Notes under the pieces: generated by a model
Databases searched by the model: none
What the model was told of the DNA's origin: nothing
Seen by the model: the letters and a program-made list of their open reading frames with translations, nothing else
Made by a program: the position numbers and the translations under genes
Assembly: GCA_012934845.2 (NCBI GenBank)
Contig: WNNJ02002378.1
Span: forward strand, 20,033-84,032
Length of the DNA: 64,000 nucleotides
Reading direction: 5' to 3'
Source of the DNA: Pomphorhynchus laevis
Lineage: Eukaryota; Acanthocephala; Palaeacanthocephala; Echinorhynchida; Pomphorhynchidae
Shown: piece by piece, positions 42,666 through 55,313 of the stretch
How the letters are laid out: every line of letters begins with the position of its first letter
How positions within the stretch are numbered: position 1 is the first letter of the stretch

Positions 42666-45290
42666 GGGACAGCAACCTACTCCAGAGCATAGGGGGTGTC
42701 TTGTCAAATGCTGAAAACTAATAGGGTCTGTGTATCTTTAGAAGACTTAGTCGCTTTGTAATGCACTATAGCGTTTCATAGTATAATACTTATTTTACTA
42801 TTCAATCCTCTACGAGATAACGTTTTAATTTGGGAATCAAGTTCTCGCAGCGTCGCAGCTTTCTCTTCAACATTTTTCCTTGTAAAGGTCCGATTATCAA
42901 GCTAACTGTAGATCTGCCTAGATAGCCATACACGGAATCCTTGAAATAAAGTACTCGCAGAAATTCACCAATACCTTCTGCAAAAAGCTGTTTGCTAGGT
43001 TCAAATACTAATCCACTAGCAGTTATAACATGGTAAAATATTATTTTCCAGACTTTTGAGGAATTGCATAACCACAAATCGTCACCTTGATGGGTAGCAT
43101 ACTTTTCAACTGCTAAAGAAGGAAAACAATTTTTACTCCAGCACTCTAATAGGAAATATTTAAGATTGTGTTGACAAATGAAGTTCCACGCATGCCTGAA
43201 AAAGGCCTTGTTGACATTTAATTAGGTCTACAACATCTGGATACTTGATTCAACTATTAAGTAAAGCTTCTCCACACTAGGAGACATCGATTGTATCCTA
43301 AGCACACGTCTAGCAGCTTGCAATCCTGATAAAGCATAATCGACATCATCTCTAGGAGATAATACTTTTTCAAAAGGTTTTAAGACATAGGCCATTGTAA
43401 TGTAATCTTTCGATTAAGTTCCATAAATTGCTCTGGCCTTAGCCAGCTCATATTTTTCGCTAGCATTGGCCACCATCTTTGGTTTCTCACCTAACCAAGA
43501 GATAACCTTAGAAGTGGAAACATTTTCAAAGTAGGCTCTTTCCCTAAGGACATATGAGAATTCTCTATCTTCGTCTTGATCCCACCAGTGCTTTCAGCGG
43601 TAACAAATCTTTGCCAATTGTGCACATAAGCTTGTCAATCATCCTCAAATTCTTCGGAGGAAATATAGGATACCAGCTGTTGTAAAACTGAAGTTATGGC
43701 TTCCTTAATATATTTCATAAAATTATATCCTAGTACAGGTTTATAACGAGTGAGGTTCTGTCTATTATGACGTTAAGTTGCCTCGTTGAACACATATGCC
43801 GATACGAACATAGCGACATTCTCGACAGACAGATGTCCAACAGCAGGATGGTAGAACGTTTTCTGAATCTTGTCAGACATACTCTTAAGTAGATCCATTG
43901 TATCAGTAGAAGCCAAACAACAGCATTTTCTCTTAAGAATATCGACTTATATATCATTAAAAACCAGAGTTATGGGCTGCTATTAATAAACCTATAACCA
44001 AGGAATTGTAGGTACCTAACGGGCATTAATTAAAAACAGTTTTGAAGACATTTTCGTCATATACTGATTTACTAGCCATTAGAGAGAAGCATATTGTTGC
44101 TAAGTCTATCCTATTGTGACTTTTGACTCAAGCAGAAGCATATGGAAAACACTTGTTCAAATATCTATAGTCGTCCCGGCAGCCACCACGTAAGATCTTT
44201 GAATAGTACCAGCACCTGTGTGTTTTACATCTTTTTAAACCGTAGTAGCACACTAAGACGTTATTAGATATCAATCATTCCTTTATGTCGCGACAATTCT
44301 TATACGTGTTGCGTCTTGCATAGTCGTCCCACAATTGGAATCGGTTTTCGTAAGTATTATCGATATAGAAACCACTATTCAATTCGAATATATGTTGTAG
44401 GTCAGTCCGTTTAACGTAATCACCTTCATAACTGAAGATATTTTATAACACACAGGGTGATAGAAACCCTCTCGTTTGTATATCTTCTAACATCATACAG
44501 AACTTAGCAACTCCGGGTTGAGACCGAAATTGATTATAGCGTAGCAACAAATTACTGGCACAAGTCCGAACTCTGTTTGTTATAGAATCAACATCGGCCC
44601 CTGCAGCAGCATAAACGTCCAGGAGAGAATACATCTATTTTAAAAGTGAAGCGTTATAAATAAATGTATATCTTTAAAATCATTATATCAAAGAGAGAAA
44701 AAATAGAACATAATTATTAAAACAGAATAATTATTGTTAATATATCAAATATGTTAATTAATCTTCTTCTCATCTTGCTTGATGCGTTTGTTTGGAACAT
44801 AATCAAGATGGAAGACGTCGTGTTTAGCCAAGTTACTCGGCTTGCCTGCCAATGTGAAAATAACATCATCTCCAGTGGCACTGACTCCAGCCAAGAGAAG
44901 ATGTGTAGCTTTGTATTTAATTAGAATCCGCACCCTCGGCGGCAGTTGATTGCAGTCCAAACGTAGACCGAAACCTTGCTGCATGTACCAATCGTAGTGC
45001 CATATTGTGCCAACAACAACTAAGCGAGAAGCAGTATCATAGACTAATGCAGGCTCCACACTTTCAGCTCGTGGAAGCATGTATTCACGCTGTTCACTGT
45101 CAAAAATCACAAATTGAGGACGATTCCACGCTTCCACCCAGCAATTCTGCGATATAGCACACAACACGACGGTGGTGTACCCTGTAGTCAAAAAGAAGTC
45201 ATCATCTTTGATGTACTCCATGAGTAGGTCGTATCCACGTGTGAGGTTGAAACGTGCTCTGGCGTTGTGACTGGCTGTATCACGCTCTCT
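42666..45290 (-). mobile_element. Toti-like dsRNA virus fossil (endogenous viral element)
   Basis: Minus-strand remains of a totivirus-like genome in viral order. The end of a capsid-like ORF lies at about 44754-45290 (moderate confidence, placed by position next to the polymerase). An RNA-dependent RNA polymerase region lies at about 42790-44640, with the usual F, B and C motif neighbourhoods (GDD near 43078) and the EFLRVLY and GYLGRS signatures of this group. It is broken by several interruptions and lies inside LINE YB. Age is older than the 623-bp duplication, which copies its edge. Confidence 0.75.
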
Positions 45291-46441
45291 CGTGATGCGC
45301 AATGTGATAGGAGCTGCCAAGTTGGGTATGGTATGCAACCAAGCGTAGGCATGGGGACAAGCAAGTCCCCTTAGCCTTGCAGAGTCGTAAGTATTGGCGT
45401 TCTGCAGAAGTTGTTGAAATGATTTATCATCGAGGTGTTTGGAAATCAAATTTTGTCTGGTTTGCATTCCTCCTTTCCATCTTTCGTATTATGATGACAG
45501 ACTATTTTACGAGGATTCATATCCTGGGCAGATGGGCAGATCCAGACTCAATCTTCCGGTGATCAAACATACGCTAGACACAAATGGTCAACCGAATGTT
45601 GAAAGCAGCTACGCAAAGCCAATCCTTCCATTTTAGGTGTGGACATGCTTGTTGATAGGTCTGCTTATTGGGATAAATGGACGTAATTCTGCCAAAGGTC
45701 CTCTTAATCGAGTGATCGAACATTTCCAAAAATTCACTGACGAAGGCATGGTCGACTGTGCGCATTAAGTATTTGACTTTGGGTGCATATGCGCAATTTC
45801 TGAGTAATGTAAACGTAAGAGTCATCATCTTTGATGTACTCCATGAGTAGGTCGTATCCACGTGTGAGGTTGAAACGTGCTCTGGCGTTGTGACTGGCTG
45901 TATCACGCTCTCTCGTGATGCGCAATGTGATAGGAGCTGCCAAGTTGGGTATGGTATGCAACCAAGCGTAGGCATGGGGACAAGCAAGTCCCCTTAGCCT
46001 TGCAGAGTCGTAAGTATTGGCGTTCTGCAGAAGTTGTTGAAATGATTTATCATCGAGGTGTTTGGAAATCAAATTTTGTCTGGTTTGCATTCCTCCTTTC
46101 CATCTTTCGTATTATGATGACAGACTATTTTACGAGGATTCATATCCTGGGCAGATGGGCAGATCCAGACTCAATCTTCCGGTGATCAAACATACGCTAG
46201 ACACAAATGGTCAACCGAATGTTGAAAGCAGCTACGCAAAGCCAATCCTTCCATTTTAGGTGTGGACATGCTTGTTGATAGGTCTGCTTATTGGGATAAA
46301 TGGACGTAATTCTGCCAAAGGTCCTCTTAATCGAGTGATCGAACATTTCCAAAAATTCACTGACGAAGGCATGGTCGACTGTGCGCATTAAGTATTTGAC
46401 TTTGGGTGCATATGCGCAATTTCTGAGTAATGTAAACGTAA
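45196..46441. repeat. 623-bp tandem duplication
   Basis: 45196-45818 and 45819-46441 look identical over their compared length (offset 623 bp). The unit spans the border between the viral fossil and LINE YB plus part of the YB thumb. Either a very recent duplication or an assembly artefact. Confidence 0.88.
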
Positions 46442-48170
46442 TATGTGGGTCGGGGATATTTTCCGGTTTTTGCAGATCATGCAGCAGTGATGAGAGTATT
46501 TTAGTATTTAAATATGCTGAGCAGTAATCACAAGAACCAACGGGGCTGTCTAACATACAGAAATTCTTTGATCGATTAAGGTTAGAGATAGAAGGGCATA
46601 TATTTCTAATTGAATCAATTTGACTGGCCTCACCAATTATCTCAGTCTTTCTGAAGTTTATGCTGTCTCATTGCTGGAAAGTGCGACGAAAAATAGGATG
46701 AAGCTTATGCAACAGTTCCGGTAATACCCCATCGTCAAGATACCATTGGTTAAAACCGATAACTTAAATTGTCGATATGTAAGCAATGGTATGGTAAATG
46801 GCTAGACAAAACAGGTAAGGGCCTAGTGAGTCTGCTTATTGAATCCCGCTTGACGATTTAAGTTGTTCCAAATTTCCGAGTCGTAAGCCAGCACCTCTGT
46901 AATAACAATATTGAACCTACTTTGAAAGCTCTAGAAAATCTTCTTTACAGCATCAACGACTTGACCACGACTTAAAAAGTCGAATGCAAACTTCAAGTCA
47001 ACCTTGATCCGAATCCAATTATCGTCTTGCCTGTGAACGTGATGTAACTGTCAAACTTGCTGTATAATTTATTCCATACCGTTTGGAACCGCGAAGCCAA
47101 GCTAGTTGGGTTAAATTGCCTCAACAAATAGTGGACGGAGTCTAATACATATACACTTGGCACACAAGCGGCGCAACTTATCACCAACCGCAATAGAACG
47201 AATTTTACCATCAGGCTTATTCAAGGCTAAAAGTTTGGCGCTTGCAAAAAGATATACGAGGTCACGTGGCAACAACTCTGCGATCAAATGCTTGATCAGT
47301 GTCTTTAGCCGGTGTAGAAGAGAACCATTGTCTACTAATACATATCCTGCAAATGTTCTGATCGCAATCCGAAGCTACCTGGAGAAGTAGAAAAAGAGAA
47401 CGACGAATACCAGACCCGAACCATTTTCGCCTCATCTGACAGGCGAGAAGACGAAGCCAATAACGTGGAATCTGGGACTTCGCTGGACAGCGGATGTGGC
47501 TGAATTAGATTTTCCCGTTTAGAAAGTGAAGAACCACATAGGCAGTTAGAGGTCAAGCAAAGCATGACAATCCAGTAATTCTAGCTTTTAGCCAGATCAA
47601 TCGCTTTGGTGATGTTAAGTTTGGTGGAAGAATTGTTCGGACTATACACAAACCGGCGTTTCTTTGAAAATTTCGAAACACATTCGTTCTCATTACCTTC
47701 TTCGAACAAGTGCTTGCAAAAAGATATGTGTGAAATAACGCGATTCCCAGATGGTTCACGTGTTGTCTCAAACTGTAAACACATTTTTGGCAAGCTTAAA
47801 AAGCGAGCCTAGTCATCAATATACTGTTATAAAAGAGCCCGATAAATTAGACTAGAGAAAACATTTGCTCCTCGACGACGCAACTCCATGGAATGCACTT
47901 GACAGTATTGATTGGACCAACCTCACCATGCGTACCTGATCGTTCGACGCTCCATTCGGACAAATACTTTACTCTGATGGAAAAAATCCAATCGCGAATC
48001 CAGATGATTTGCTGATCGGTTCCAGTAGAGTTAGGTTTTTCGCAAGATAGGTATACAACAATTGACTCCAGTATCGACCGATTGTAGGCGATCGGAATAC
48101 GGCAGTCTACTAAAGCCAGGGCATCGCCTTGTAAAAGGATCGGAGACACAAAGACGACATACGAAATACC
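45291..48170 (-). mobile_element. RLE-type LINE 'YB', 5' part (N-terminus, RT, thumb)
   Basis: Minus strand. 47850-48170 has the INTVKCIPW stretch of the Y N-terminus. 47340-47800 has the pre-RT region (LTSSCLYG-like, then GSFGLRSEHLQDM). RT follows at about 46560-47290, with remnants of KPDGKIRSIAVGDKLRRL and a YLDDG box. The thumb (LLRNCAYAPKVKYLMRTVDHAF) is at 46200-46440 and again in the duplicated unit. ACPHAYAWLHTIPNLAAP ends at the viral fossil. Many stops break it. The first Cys-knuckle residues present in the sister copies at 50040-50170 and 52090-52163 are missing here by an ~85-bp difference. Confidence 0.8.
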
Positions 48171-49260
48171 CTTTGTGTGGTTAGTTCTTGTGATAAGAAA
48201 AAGCTTGCTTGATTGTCGTTCATTCGTTGCTTGATTAATTGTCGTTTATTGATTTATTAGATAATCCGTGGCTTGTTAAATAAATAGACGAAATCCGGAA
48301 TTTACTGAATCCCGCTGCCTTGTAAGTTTTAATAAACATAGGATTCAAACTAGTCGAATGCTTAACTGAATGTTTGAATGTTTAATTATTGATTGTAAGT
48401 TGTAATAACCAAAAGATTTAAACCCGATTTAAAAATTTGCAGTCGAAACAAAAATTTAAAATCAAAAAGAAAACAAAATTACAGTCAAAACCAAATTTTG
48501 TTGAATAAACATAGAGCTGAATTAAATCATTTGTTTGTCTTGCTCCATCCACGCTTGTATTTATACCATGTGAATACAATGAATGCCGCCAGAAATAATA
48601 AAGTTATTGTCGTCATAATAAACATCAACTTGATCCTAAATTATAAATATTGTGACTAATTCATTTTTATTTATATACTTACTGATTGCAATTCCAAATG
48701 GAAAATACATTAATGCGACCAAAAGGTATGTGTCGGTGTAGCCATGTAAAAAGTCTGGGCTTATGCCATCTACCACGTTGTGATCCAGGTGTACCACTTC
48801 TGCTATAAAATCCTTTAAAATTATTCGCTCTTTTATTAAACATGACAAACGATTGTTTGCTAAATTGTAAACAATATCGAAATATGTAGCACTTATATAT
48901 ATTTAAAAGCTAATGCTATAAAAAACAGTCAACTTACATTAAGGATTGAATATAATTATGTTGTTCTTAAAAAGAGTATAGTAGTATATTTGCCTTGACC
49001 AATTTCCAGATTTTAGTTTTTGCACTTTGTCAAACTTTTTAATTTTTGTCTTTGTGCAAAATTTTCTGTCATTTGCGATTGTATATTTTGTTCAATTGCG
49101 CAAAACTTTGCTAGTAACAAGTAAAGTAATTGTTGGCTAATTTCAATTAGTTTTGTATGCCACTTTGTCTTTGTTGAATGTACTGAATAGCTATGCACAC
49201 TGTTGATCTTTTTCTCTTTTTTACAAGTGCACAATTTAACTGTCAATATTTACTTCTCTA
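47292..49260. repeat. ~2-kb repeat unit 1 (Y 5' end plus flank)
   Basis: The segment from the Y pre-RT region to the TTAACTGTCAATATTTAC word is followed by two more copies at 49261-51215 and 51216-53280 (period 1955 bp between units 2 and 3, about 1990 between 1 and 2). Unit 1 is continuous with the rest of YB, so it is probably the source. Confidence 0.85.
48525..48770 (-). pseudogene. Candidate 3' exons of a host membrane-protein gene
   Basis: On the minus strand a stretch ending FLHGYTDTYLLVALMYFPF is followed by a consensus donor (CA|GTAAGTATA, about 48680). An acceptor-like TTTATAATTTAG precedes a second stretch that reads TTITLLFLAAFIVFTWYKYK, a hydrophobic span plus basic tail, and a stop near 48526. 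The phases agree across the ~45-bp candidate intron. I do not recognise the protein. Copies at 50480-50725, 52535-52780 and 60530-60770 diverge; units 3 and 4 share a stop-making change, so those are dead. It may be a duplicated gene end carried in the 2-kb repeat. Confidence 0.4.
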
Positions 49261-51215
49261 CCGTCCTACGACACCGATCAAGTGGTTGATCAGTGTCGAG
49301 AGCCGGTAGAGAAGAGAACCATGGTCTACTGATACATATCCTGCAAATGTTCTGCTCGCAATCTGTAGCAACCTGCAGAAGAAGACGAGAACGACGAAAT
49401 CCCGACCCGAACGGTTTCCGCCTCAGCTGACACGCGAGAAGACAAAGGCAATGGCGGAGAATCTGAGACTTCGCTGGATAGCGGATGTAGCTGAATTAGC
49501 TTTTCCTGTATAGAAAAAACAGAACTACATAGGCAGCTAGAGGTCAAGCGAAGCATTACGATCCAGTAATTCTCGCTTTTAGCCAGATCGATCGCATTGG
49601 TGATGTTAAGTTTGGTGAAAGAATTGTTCGGACTATACACAAACCGGCGTTTCTTTGAAAATTTCGAAATACATTCGTTCTCATTACCTTCCTCGAACAA
49701 GTCCATTCATAAAGATATGTGTGAAACAACGCGATTCCCATATTGTTCACGTGTTGTCTCAGCCTGTAATCACGATTTTAGGAATCTCTAAAGGCGAACC
49801 CAGTCATGTATAGACTGTAAGGGAGTATCTCGCAGTCTATTCATTCAGACAAATACTTTCCTCTTATGGAAAACATCCAATCGCGAATCCAGACGAGTTG
49901 CTGATCGGTTCCGGTAGAGTTGTGTCTTTCGCAAAATAGGAATACACCAATTGAATTCAGTATCGACCGATTGTAGGCGATCGGAATACGGCAGTCAACT
50001 AAAGCCAGGGCATCGCCTTGTAATAGGACCGGCGACACGAAGACGACACGAATTATTCAGTCGAAATGTCTCATTACAAACATCACATATGGCTGTATCA
50101 GCCATTTGTAGTTTCGAAATTTTCATTTGTGTGGTTAGTTCTTGTGATAAGAAAAAGCTTGCTTGATTGTCGTTCATTCGTTGCTTGATTAATTGTTGTT
50201 TATTGATTTATTAGATAATCCGTGGACTTGTTAAATGAATAGACGAAACCAGAATTTACTGAATTCCGCTGCCTTGTAAGTTTTAATAAACAAAGGATTC
50301 AAATTAGTCGAATGCTTAACTGAATGTTTGAATGTTTAATTATTGATTGTAAGTTGTAATAACCAAAAGATTTAAATACGATTTAAAAATTTGCAGTCGA
50401 AACAAAAATTTAAAATCAAAAAGAAAACGAAATTACAGTCAAAAACCAAATTTTGTTGAATAAACATAGAGCTAAATTAAATCATTTGTTTGTCTTGCTC
50501 CATCCACCCTTGTATATATACCATGTGAATACAATGAATGCCGCCAGAAAAAATAAAGTAATTGTCGTCATAATAAACATCGACTCGATTCTAAAATATA
50601 AATATTGTGACTAATTCATTTTTATTTATATACTTACTTATTGCAATTCTAAATGGAAAATACATTAATGCGAACAAAAGGTATGTGTCGGTGTAGCCAT
50701 ATAAAAAGTCTGGGCTTATGCCATCTAACACGTTGTGATCCAGGTGTACCACTTCTGCTATAAAATCCTTTAAAATTATTCGCTCTTTTATTAAGCATGA
50801 CAAACGATTGTTTGCTAAATTGTAAACAATATCAAAATATGTAGCACTTATATATATTTAAAAGCTAATGCTATAAAAAACAGTCAACTTACATTAAAGA
50901 TTGAATATAATTATGTTGTTCTTAAAAAGAGTATAGTAGTATATTTGCCTTGAACAATTTCCAGATTTTAGTTTTTGCACTTTGTCCAGCTTTTACATTT
51001 TTGTCTTTGTGCAAAATTTTCTGTCATTTGCGATTGTATATTTTGTTCAATTGCGCAAAACTTTGCTAGTAATAAGTAAAGTAATTGTTGGCTAATTTCA
51101 ATTAGTTTTGTATGCCACTTTGTCTTTGTTGAATGTACTGAATAGCTATGCACACTGTTGATCTTTTTCTCTTTTTTACAAGTGCACAATTTAACTGTCA
51201 ATATTTACTTCCCTA
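49261..51215. repeat. ~2-kb repeat unit 2
   Basis: Holds a truncated Y N-terminal piece (49262-50170, minus strand: DVCNETFRLNNSCRLRV, RLRAEHLQDM) and the ~1-kb flank with candidate exons. The Y piece stops at the same point as in unit 3 (NHLIGV region), before the RT palm. Confidence 0.85.
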
Positions 51216-53280
51216 CCGTCCTACGACACCGATCAAGTGGTTGATCAGTGTCGAGAGCCGGTAGAGAAGAGAACCATGGTCTACTGATACATATCCTGCA
51301 AATGTTCTGCTCGCAATCCGTAGCAACCTGCAGAAGTAGAAGACGAGAACGACGAAATCCCGACCCGAAGGGTTTCCGCATCAGCTGACACGCGAGAAGA
51401 CAAAGGCAATGGCGCGGAATCTGGGACTTCGCTGGACAGCGGATGTAGCTGAATTAGATTTTCCTGTTTAGAAAGTGAAGAATTACATAGGCAGCTAAGG
51501 GTCAATCGAAGCATGACCTCCATAATTCTCGCTTTAGCACAATCGATCGCTTTGGTGGTGTTAAGTTTGGTGACAGAATTATTCGGACAATACACAAACC
51601 GGCGTTTTTATTGAAAATTTCGAAATACATTTATTCTCGTTACCTTTCCTGAACAAGTCCATGCAAAAAGATATGTGTGAAACAACGCGATTCCCACATT
51701 GTTCACATGTAGTCTCAGCCTGTAAATACGATTTTAGGAAACTCTAAAGGCGAACCCAGTCATAGATAGACTGTGAGGAAGTATCTCGATGAATTAGACT
51801 AGAGAAAATATTTGCTCCTCGACGACGCAAACTCCATGGAATGCACTTTACAGTATTGATTGGACCAACACACCATGCGTAGCTGATCGTTCGACGCTCT
51901 ACTCGGACAAATACTTTACTCTTATAGAAAAACTCCAATCGCGATTCCAGACGAGTTGCTGATCGGTTCCGGTAGAGTCGTGTCTTTCGCAAGATATGAA
52001 TACACCAATTGACTTCAGTATTGACCGATTGTAGGCGATCGGAATACGGCAGTCTACTAAAGCCAGGGCATCGCCTTGTAATAGGACCAGGGACACGAAG
52101 ACGAAACGAATTATTCAGTTGAAATGTCCTATGACAAACATCACAGATGGCTGTATCAGCCATTTTTAGTTTCGAAACTTCCTTTGTGTGGTTAGTTCTT
52201 GTGATAAGAAAAAGCTTGCTTGATTGTTGTCCATTCGTTGCTTGAATGATTGTCGTTTATTGATTTATTAGATAATCCGTGGACTTGTTAAATGAATAGA
52301 CGAAACCAGAATTTACTGAATTCCGCTGCCTTGTAAGTTTTAATAAACAAAGGATTTAAAATAGTCGAATGCTTAACTGAATGTTTGAATGTTTAATTAT
52401 TGATTGTAAGTTGTAATAACCAAAAGATTTAAACCCGATTTAAAAATTTGCAGTCGAAACAAAAATTTAAAATCAAAAAGAAAACAAAATTACAGTCAAA
52501 AACCAAATTTTGTTCAATAAACATAGAACTGAATTAAATCATTTGTTTGTCTTGCTCCATCCACGCTTGTACATATACCATGTGAATACAATGAATGCCG
52601 CCAGAAATAATAAAGTTATTGTCGTCATAAAAAACACCAACTTGATCCTAAATTATAAATATTGTGACTAATTCATTTTTATTTATATACATACTGATTG
52701 CAATTTCAAATGGAAAATACATTAATGCAACCAAAAGGTATGTGTTGGTGTCGCCACATTAAAAGTCTGTGCTTATGCCATCAAACACGGTGTGATCCAC
52801 GTGTACCACTTCTTCTATAAAATCCTTTAAAATTATTCGCTCTTTTATTAAACATGACAAACGATTGTTTGCTAAATTGTAAAAAATATCAAAATATGTA
52901 GCACTTGTATATATTTAAAAGCTAATGCTATAAAAAACAGACCACTTACATTAAGGATTGAATATAATTATGTTGTTCTTAAAAAGAGTATAGTAGTATA
53001 TTTGCCTTGAACAATTTCCAGATTTTAGTTTTTGCACTTTGTCCAGCTTTTACATTTTTGTCTTTGTGCAAAATTTTTTGTCATTTGCGATTGTATATTT
53101 TGTTCAATTGCGCAAAACTTTGCTAGTAAGAAGTAAAGTAATTGCTGGCTAATTTCTAAAATGGCTAATTAGTTTTGTATGCCACTTCGTCTTTGTTGAA
53201 TATACTGAATAGCTGTGCACACTGTTGATCTTTTTCTCTTTTTTACAAGTGCACAATTTAACTGTCAATTTTTACTAATC
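51216..53280. repeat. ~2-kb repeat unit 3
   Basis: Holds the best-preserved Y N-terminus of the local family: 51744-52163 (minus) encodes CDVCHRTFQLNNSFRLRV, then RRCPGFS and GPINTVKCIPWSLRRRGANIF, a CCHC-type finger like that of Y2. The flank runs into the TIR element at 53292. Confidence 0.85.
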
Positions 53281-53291
53281 AGTAAATCACT

Positions 53292-53505
53292 TTTTTGTCA
53301 AATCAGATAATTAGCTGAGTCTTTTTATTTTGTAATTTGATTTGCCAAATTTGGATAGGTATCTTGTGTTATGTCTAATTACAAAAATAAATATTTTTAT
53401 CTTAAGATTTTCTATAATTCAAATTTGGGTATGGAAACACATTTTAAACACTATTTAACCCAGTATTTTCACCTACTACGTTGACTCAGTTAGCTGATAT
53501 ATTTT
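53292..53505. mobile_element. Small TIR element, ends like ATTAGCTGAGTC
   Basis: Starts TCAGATAATTAGCTGAGTC and ends GACTCAGTTAGCTGATAT, an imperfect inverted pair around ~190 bp of AT-rich sequence. A near-identical copy is at 61272-61488, with longer relatives at 55124-59835 (split by Y2) and 62877-63150. The end motif equals the 3' end of local PLE copies. Confidence 0.6.
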
Positions 53506-53789
53506 TTCTACTGACATGATAGTACTAAAGCTGTCCTAGCAGTTCATGCACATAATATGTTTCTTGCCGTCTGCTAGTCCTCCTCTTCATCCAGCAGTAG
53601 GAGTGATCTGGAACTTATGAGTTATAGTGATGACGAAACGGTATCAAATACTGTTTAAGTCGTTCTTTCGCGTCTGGCTTGAAAGATTGTTTACATAATT
53701 CACGCTTAATGGTATCACTATTGTGTAAGATGATAAATTAGCCTCTATAAAAGATAACTGCGCTGGCATTTGCCAGTGCTTTTGCTAAT

Positions 53790-54380
53790 GATGCTTTTTT
53801 TGTGAAACTTGTTGCTGGTTTAGCACTCTATGATAGTACAAGAGGTGTTCTAGTAACTTATGCACATCACTTGTATCTTGCCGTCTGCTTGTCCTCCTCT
53901 GCATTTTTTGTGAAACTTGTTGCTGGTTTAGCACTCTATGATAGTACAAGAGGTGTTCTAGTAACTTATGCACATCACTTGTATCTTGCCGTCTGCTTGT
54001 CCTCCTCTGCATCCACCAGCGGGCGGGATCTGGTACTTTTGAGTCATAGTGATGACGAAACGGTATCAAATACTTTTATCGTTATTCTTTTTCGTATGGC
54101 GTAAAAGATTGTTTACAGAATTAAAGCAGAATGGTATAACTTTAATTTGAGATAAGAAACTAGCCGATACAAAAGATACATGCGCTAGTGTTTGCCAGTA
54201 ACTTTGCTAATGATGCTTTTTTTGTGAAGTTTGTTGCTGGTTTAGCACTCTATGATAGTAAAGATGTGTTCTAGTAACTTATGTACATCACTTGTATCCT
54301 GCCGTCTGCTTGTCCTCCTCTGCATCCACCAGCGGGCGGGATCTGGCACCTTTGAGTCATAGTGATGACGAAACGGTATC
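53790..54380. repeat. Tandem repeats of ~110-300 bp
   Basis: A 111-bp unit (TTGTTGCTGGTTTAGCAC to a GTCCTCCTCTGCAT stretch) occurs twice in tandem at 53794-54015 and once more, diverged, near 54225-54335. An older relative lies near 53515-53640. The longer unit includes GATGACGAAACGGTATCAAA. Copy 2 of the duplication has one unit fewer. The open frames across it follow the period and look non-genic. Confidence 0.75.
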
Positions 54381-54837
54381 AAATACTGATACCGTATAGA
54401 GTATCATTATAAAAAAGAGTGTAGTAGTATATTTGCCTTCACCAATTTCCAGATTTTAGTTTTTGCACTTTGTCAAACTTTAATTTTTGCCTTTTGCAAA
54501 ATTTTCTGTCATTTGCGATTGTATATTTTGTTCGATTGCGAACAACTTTGCCAGTAACAAGTTAAGTAATTGTTTGCTAATTTCAGCAGTGGAGGAATCT
54601 GGCACTGATGAGTCAGTGATAACGAAATCTTTAAAATGCTGTTATCGTCATTCGCGTATGGCTTAAAAGATTTTTTACATAATTCAGGCGGAATGTTATC
54701 ACCCTCTTTTGTAATGTAATGTAATTCTTTGTAATATAGTATGTTTTTCTTGACTAATTTCAAGATTTCAGTTTTTGCACTTTGTCTGTCATTTGCGATT
54801 GTATCTTTTGTTCGATCGTGCACAACTTTGCTAGTAA

Positions 54838-54965
54838 CAAGTTAAGTGAGACTTGAAGAAGATGAAGGCAAAATATTACCAGAAGAAGATTACAATGCAA
54901 ATAGTCAATCCCTGATTTTTGAAGATGATCCCGATATTCTGTTTTAGGTCATTTTATAGTTAAGT
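54838..54965 (+). other. ~120-bp insertion with acidic reading frame
   Basis: Present in copy 1 and absent from copy 2 (62720). Flanked by GTTAAGT on both sides. Reads on the plus strand as LEEDEGKILPEEDYNANSQS then FEDDPDILF and a stop, which looks like the acidic end of some protein. Origin not recognised. Confidence 0.5.
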
Positions 54966-55123
54966 TATTGTTTGCTAATTTCTAAAATGGCTAATTAGTT
55001 TTGTACGCCACCTTGTCTTTGTTGAATGTACTGAATATTTTTGCACATTGTTGATCTTTTTCTCCCTTTTTTACAAGTGCACAATTTAATTGTCAATTTT
55101 TACTGACCAGTAAATCCTCTTTA

Positions 55124-55230
55124 TGTCAAATCAGATAATTTACTGAGTCTATTTATTTTGAAATTTGACTTGTCAAATTTGGATATGTATTTTGTGTGTT
55201 ATGTCTAATTACAAAAATAGATATTTTAAT
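55124..55230. mobile_element. TIR element, left part (interrupted by Y2)
   Basis: Begins TCAGATAATTTACTGAGTC; its right part is at 59675-59835, ending AACTCAGTTATCTGATA. The uninterrupted relative is at 62877-63150, which serves as the empty-site reference. Confidence 0.6.
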
Positions 55231-55313
55231 AAATATAATTTATCCAGCAATCAATATACAGTTCAAATAAATAAAAATAAAGATAAATAAAATTTTAAGG
55301 AAAAACAGCGTCG

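Noticed and set aside
45377-46259. Pairs of identical 61- and 65-codon plus-strand ORFs
   Set aside because: They are antisense shadows of LINE YB copied by the 623-bp duplication.
53802-54104. ORFs with repeated LVAGLALYDSTRGV segments
   Set aside because: The reading simply follows a 111-bp DNA repeat; opposite-strand frames are equally open and no family matches.
54509-54823. 104-codon minus-strand ORF with a paralogue at 62428-62700
   Set aside because: Both copies are open because of the recent duplication. No domain recognised and composition is like the surrounding AT-rich repeats.
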